Assembly: GCA_031261905.1 (NCBI GenBank)
Contig: JAISIS010000055.1
Location: 1 to 8,270, forward strand
DNA length: 8,270 bases
Direction: 5' to 3'
Source: Burkholderiaceae bacterium
GTDB lineage: Bacteria; Pseudomonadota; Gammaproteobacteria; Burkholderiales; Burkholderiaceae_D
The notes beneath the pieces were generated by a model. It ran no database searches, was not told where the DNA came from, and saw nothing but the letters and a program-made list of their open reading frames with translations. Positions 5,476-8,270 of this stretch are shown one piece after another. A program made the position numbers and the translations under genes. How positions within the stretch are numbered: position 1 is the stretch's first letter; each line of letters begins with the position of its first letter.

Positions 5476-7138
5476 GACGCTTTCTCACTCTGGCAAGGCG
5501 GACGGCCCGTTCAACGCTGAGTCTGCTCATGGAAACATCCGGAAATTCTTTGCCCAGTGAAAATTGCAGGATGCCGTACACCGGATCTTTCAGGCGCGCC
5601 AGTATCAGTGTTATTCCCAGTTTTTCCATAAAGGCGAAGAAATCCCTCAGTGCTTCCACGCTGGTGGTATCCAGGTCATTGGTCAGTTCAAGGCTTAAAA
5701 TGACAGTGTGGACCGGTTCGTTGAGGGCGGCCAGAATTTGCCGCGCCTGCAGGAAGATGCGTTCGGCGTTTGCAAAGAAGATGCCCTGATCCGGTCGCAG
5801 TATCAGTACGCCGGAGACCGGTCGCGCTTCGGGAAAGGCCGCCATGCTGACAAAATCATGGCTTTGCCCCAAACGGCCCAGTTCAGAGATGGTAGAGGCG
5901 GAAATCTGCTTGAGCATCATCATGATGCTGATGGCGATGGCAGCCAGCAACCCGTGCATAACCCCCAGCAACAGCACGGCAAGTACGGAGATGACGGCGA
6001 TCAGACGGTCATTTTTCCAGACAAAATAGATATCAAAGGAGGAAGGTTTCAGGATGATGAGCATGGTGTAAATCACAATGCCGCCCAGTACCGGTTGCGG
6101 GATACGTTCAATGTAGGGCAGTGCGGTAATGAGTACCACCATGGTGATTAGCATGGCAAAAATGCCGGACATGCGGGTTTTGGCGCCATAGGCTTCATTG
6201 GCCGCTGTAGCGGAGTAGCCCGCGCCAACCGGCATTCCCTGGAAAAGCCCGGAAGCCAGATTGGAAAGGCCCAGCGCAAGCAGATCCCGGTTGGGTGAAA
6301 TCACGTCACCATATTTCATGGCGAAACTGCGGATGGAACCGTAGGATTCGGCATACAGAATGAGCGCCATTGCCAGAGAAAGCTCAAAAATCCTGATCCA
6401 TTCCTGGGGCGAAAACACCGGGATGTTCAGGTCAGCCATGCTTATGTTGATCGTGCCGACAAGCGGGATACCCAGCGAAGGCAGATCAATGACCATGCTG
6501 GAGACAATACCCAGCAGGATAACGCTGATGCCTCCCGGCAGATATCTGATTCTGGCAAAAATAAAAAGCAGGGCTATAGTAATGGCGGCCATGCCTATAC
6601 CGGCATAATTCCAGTATCTGAATTTTATGGACATGTCGGCAATAACACTGAAGAGGCTGCCGTCAAGAGAGGGCAGGCCGGCAACCATTGCGGTTTGCTT
6701 GATGATGATGACAATGCCAAGGCCGAACGTAAAGCCGCGCAGTACAGGGCGGGCGATAAAATCGGTAATGCCTCCCATGCGGGTGGCGGCTGCAAGCAAA
6801 AAGACAATGCCTGCCGCAATCACCAGCCCACCCGCCAGGGCCAGGCGCATACCGGTATTGTTGCCCGCGAGGGCGGCGGAAGAAGCCGCCAGCACCACAG
6901 CGGAAGAGGATGTTGGCGAAACCAGCGCAAAACGGCTGGAGCCTACCAGTCCATAACATAAAAGACCGGCAAAGAGCGCGATAATTCCAGCTTGTGCCGA
7001 CAGGTTCCCGATGGAAGAATAGGCCAGCGCCTGGGGAAGAAGCAGCCCTGCAATAGAGATGCCGGCAAGCAGGTCGGGCCAGTTCAGAAAATTCAACAGG
7101 AAACGGAAGCGTGATGCTTGTTCGGAAGAATGTGACAT
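5471..7138 (-). CDS. SulP/SLC26 family anion transporter with C-terminal STAS domain
   Basis: This 555-residue inner-membrane carrier should take up an anion such as sulfate, bicarbonate or a dicarboxylate. The SulP entry signature LLLPQALAYSSIGNLSAQAG lies at about 32-51. Hydrophobic segments follow to about 408, including the family stretch AESYGSIRSFA (263-273), SNLASGLFQGMPVGAGYSAT (292-311) and ANEAYGAKTRMSG (313-325). A cytoplasmic STAS domain spans about 441-550, with LSLELTNDLDTTSVEALRDF (481-500) as the central strand and helix. Length is normal. The ATG at 7138 follows the ppk stop by 12 nt with only a weak SD (AGGCG), so it is probably coupled to ppk. No cys, carbonic anhydrase or Na+ symport gene nearby identifies the substrate. 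Confidence 0.93.
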   Translation of the reverse strand: MSHSSEQASRFRFLLNFLNWPDLLAGISIAGLLLPQALAYSSIGNLSAQAGIIALFAGLLCYGLVGSSRFALVSPTSSSAVVLAASSAALAGNNTGMRLALAGGLVIAAGIVFLLAAATRMGGITDFIARPVLRGFTFGLGIVIIIKQTAMVAGLPSLDGSLFSVIADMSIKFRYWNYAGIGMAAITIALLFIFARIRYLPGGISVILLGIVSSMVIDLPSLGIPLVGTINISMADLNIPVFSPQEWIRIFELSLAMALILYAESYGSIRSFAMKYGDVISPNRDLLALGLSNLASGLFQGMPVGAGYSATAANEAYGAKTRMSGIFAMLITMVVLITALPYIERIPQPVLGGIVIYTMLIILKPSSFDIYFVWKNDRLIAVISVLAVLLLGVMHGLLAAIAISIMMMLKQISASTISELGRLGQSHDFVSMAAFPEARPVSGVLILRPDQGIFFANAERIFLQARQILAALNEPVHTVILSLELTNDLDTTSVEALRDFFAFMEKLGITLILARLKDPVYGILQFSLGKEFPDVSMSRLSVERAVRLARVRKRP

Positions 7139-7150
7139 GGCAACGCCTGG

Positions 7151-8270
7151 CTACTGGGTCTGAGGCGCGCCGTAAAGTTGCATAAGGTGTTGCTGGGCGC
7201 AGACGGCTTTTTGTTTTTTACGGTGTTTCTTTTGACGGTATTTGCCGTCAGGGAGCAATTCCCACGCGTTCTGATTGTCTTCCAGATAGATCAGCAACCC
7301 TTCTTCCATTACTCTTTTTTTCAGGGATTTATCCAGCACCGGGAAAGCAACTTCAATGCGGCGGAAGAAGTTCCGGGCCATCCAGTCGGCGCTGGAAAGG
7401 TAAAGGTCATGTTTTAGTTCGTTGCGGAAATAATAAATGCGTGAATGTTCGAGAAAGCGGCCAATAATAGAGCGGACACGGATATTTTCGGAAAGACCTG
7501 GCACACCGGGTTTCAGGGCGCATGCGCCGCGTACGATCAGATCAATTTTTACGCCGGCCGATGAGGCGGCATAGAGGGCGCGGATAACGGATTCATCAAT
7601 CAGGGCATTCATTTTTGCGATGATGCGTCCTTTTTTACCCAGCCGGGCAATCCGGGCTTCATTCATGATGGCGCTTATGACTTCCCTGTGCAGGTCAACA
7701 GGGGAAAGCCACAGGTACTCCAGTTTCGCGGGTCTGGAGAGACTGGTCAACTGGATGAATACATCGTTGACTTCTTTTGCGATGGCATGGTTGGCGGTAA
7801 TGAGGCCAAAATCAGTGTAGGAGCGAGTCGTGTTAGGGTTATAGTTGCCGGTACCCAGGTGGGCATAGTAGTGTAATTGACCGTCTTCACGCCGAATGGC
7901 GAGTGCCAGTTTGGCATGGGTTTTCAGCCCCATGACGCCATAGACCACCTGTGCGCCCGCTTCTTCCAGTCGCTTGGCCCAGTCGATATTCTGCTCTTCA
8001 TCAAAGCGGGCTTTCAGTTCGACAACCGCAATGACTTCCTTGCCCTGGTGCGCGGCTGAAATGAGTGATTCCATCAGTTCGGAAGTCATGCCGGCGCGGT
8101 AGATTGTTTGCTTGATGACGATTACGGTGGGATCGGCGGCAGCAGTGTTTAGAAAATCAATAACCGTCTGAAATGACTGAAACGGATGGTGCAGCAGAAT
8201 ATCCTTTTGTTTCAGGGAATCAAACAGGGAGTGACCGCTGTAGGCGCCATGCAGAACAGAGGGGGTGTAA
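7151..8270 (-). CDS. ppk: Polyphosphate kinase 1, C-terminal part (gene continues beyond the right edge)
   Basis: Ppk1 reversibly transfers the ATP gamma-phosphate onto polyphosphate. The window holds the last 372 or so codons, open to base 8269 without a stop. From the edge it reads GHSLFDSLKQKDILLHHPF and then VIKQTIYRAGMTSE, the core of the catalytic C1 region. GLKTHAK (His codon 7916-7918) carries the histidine that is autophosphorylated in the family (E. coli His435); YAHLGTGNYN follows, and FLEHSRIYYF has the second essential His (E. coli His592). SSADWMARN and the basic tail KYRQKKHRKKQK are also typical. A shorter frame starting at the ATG at 8089 is only an internal Met. It is upstream of and close to the SulP gene, convergent with ppx. 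The promoter and N-terminal half are not visible. Confidence 0.95.
   Translation of the reverse strand, partial: YTPSVLHGAYSGHSLFDSLKQKDILLHHPFQSFQTVIDFLNTAAADPTVIVIKQTIYRAGMTSELMESLISAAHQGKEVIAVVELKARFDEEQNIDWAKRLEEAGAQVVYGVMGLKTHAKLALAIRREDGQLHYYAHLGTGNYNPNTTRSYTDFGLITANHAIAKEVNDVFIQLTSLSRPAKLEYLWLSPVDLHREVISAIMNEARIARLGKKGRIIAKMNALIDESVIRALYAASSAGVKIDLIVRGACALKPGVPGLSENIRVRSIIGRFLEHSRIYYFRNELKHDLYLSSADWMARNFFRRIEVAFPVLDKSLKKRVMEEGLLIYLEDNQNAWELLPDGKYRQKKHRKKQKAVCAQQHLMQLYGAPQTQ

Overview
The window looks like a chromosomal stretch of a Gram-negative bacterium, most likely a beta-proteobacterium. The ZIP metal transporter resembles Bordetella BbZIP almost motif for motif, and the tightly spaced polyphosphate gene sets, the moderate G+C and the Shine-Dalgarno (SD) sites fit. 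The lineage is inference from remembered family sequences; no search was run.

Layout. Bases 1-492 (+) are the 3' part of a decayed group II intron. An internally deleted reverse-transcriptase reading frame, with a premature stop and a frame change, is followed by well-preserved ribozyme domains V and VI and a predicted 3' splice end at 492. Two hairpins (495-537) separate it from a minus-strand cluster read 3368->552: an NAD-dependent epimerase/dehydratase, a radical SAM protein and a 5'-nucleotidase of the cytosolic 5'-nucleotidase I family, with gaps of 24 and 22 nt. The 183-nt divergent region 3369-3551 holds a strong SD, a 19-nt imperfect palindrome, a possible minus promoter and an extended -10 element for the plus strand.

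On the plus strand a BbZIP-like metal transporter (3552-4514) is followed after 21 nt by a short exopolyphosphatase of the Ppx/GppA family (4536-5441). Convergent to these, read from the right edge, are polyphosphate kinase ppk1 (partial, 7151-8270) and, 12 nt after it, a SulP/SLC26 anion transporter with a STAS domain (5471-7138). A hairpin lies at the convergent junction (5446-5475).

Together the right half is a polyphosphate locus: Ppk makes polyP, Ppx degrades it, and each enzyme gene is paired with a membrane transporter (SulP with ppk, ZIP with ppx). A link between polyP, divalent metals and anion uptake is plausible but inferred. The left three-gene cluster has no pathway I recognise and is the best candidate here for undescribed biology, although each protein belongs to a known family. 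I see no tRNA, rRNA, CRISPR array, phage gene or IS transposase.
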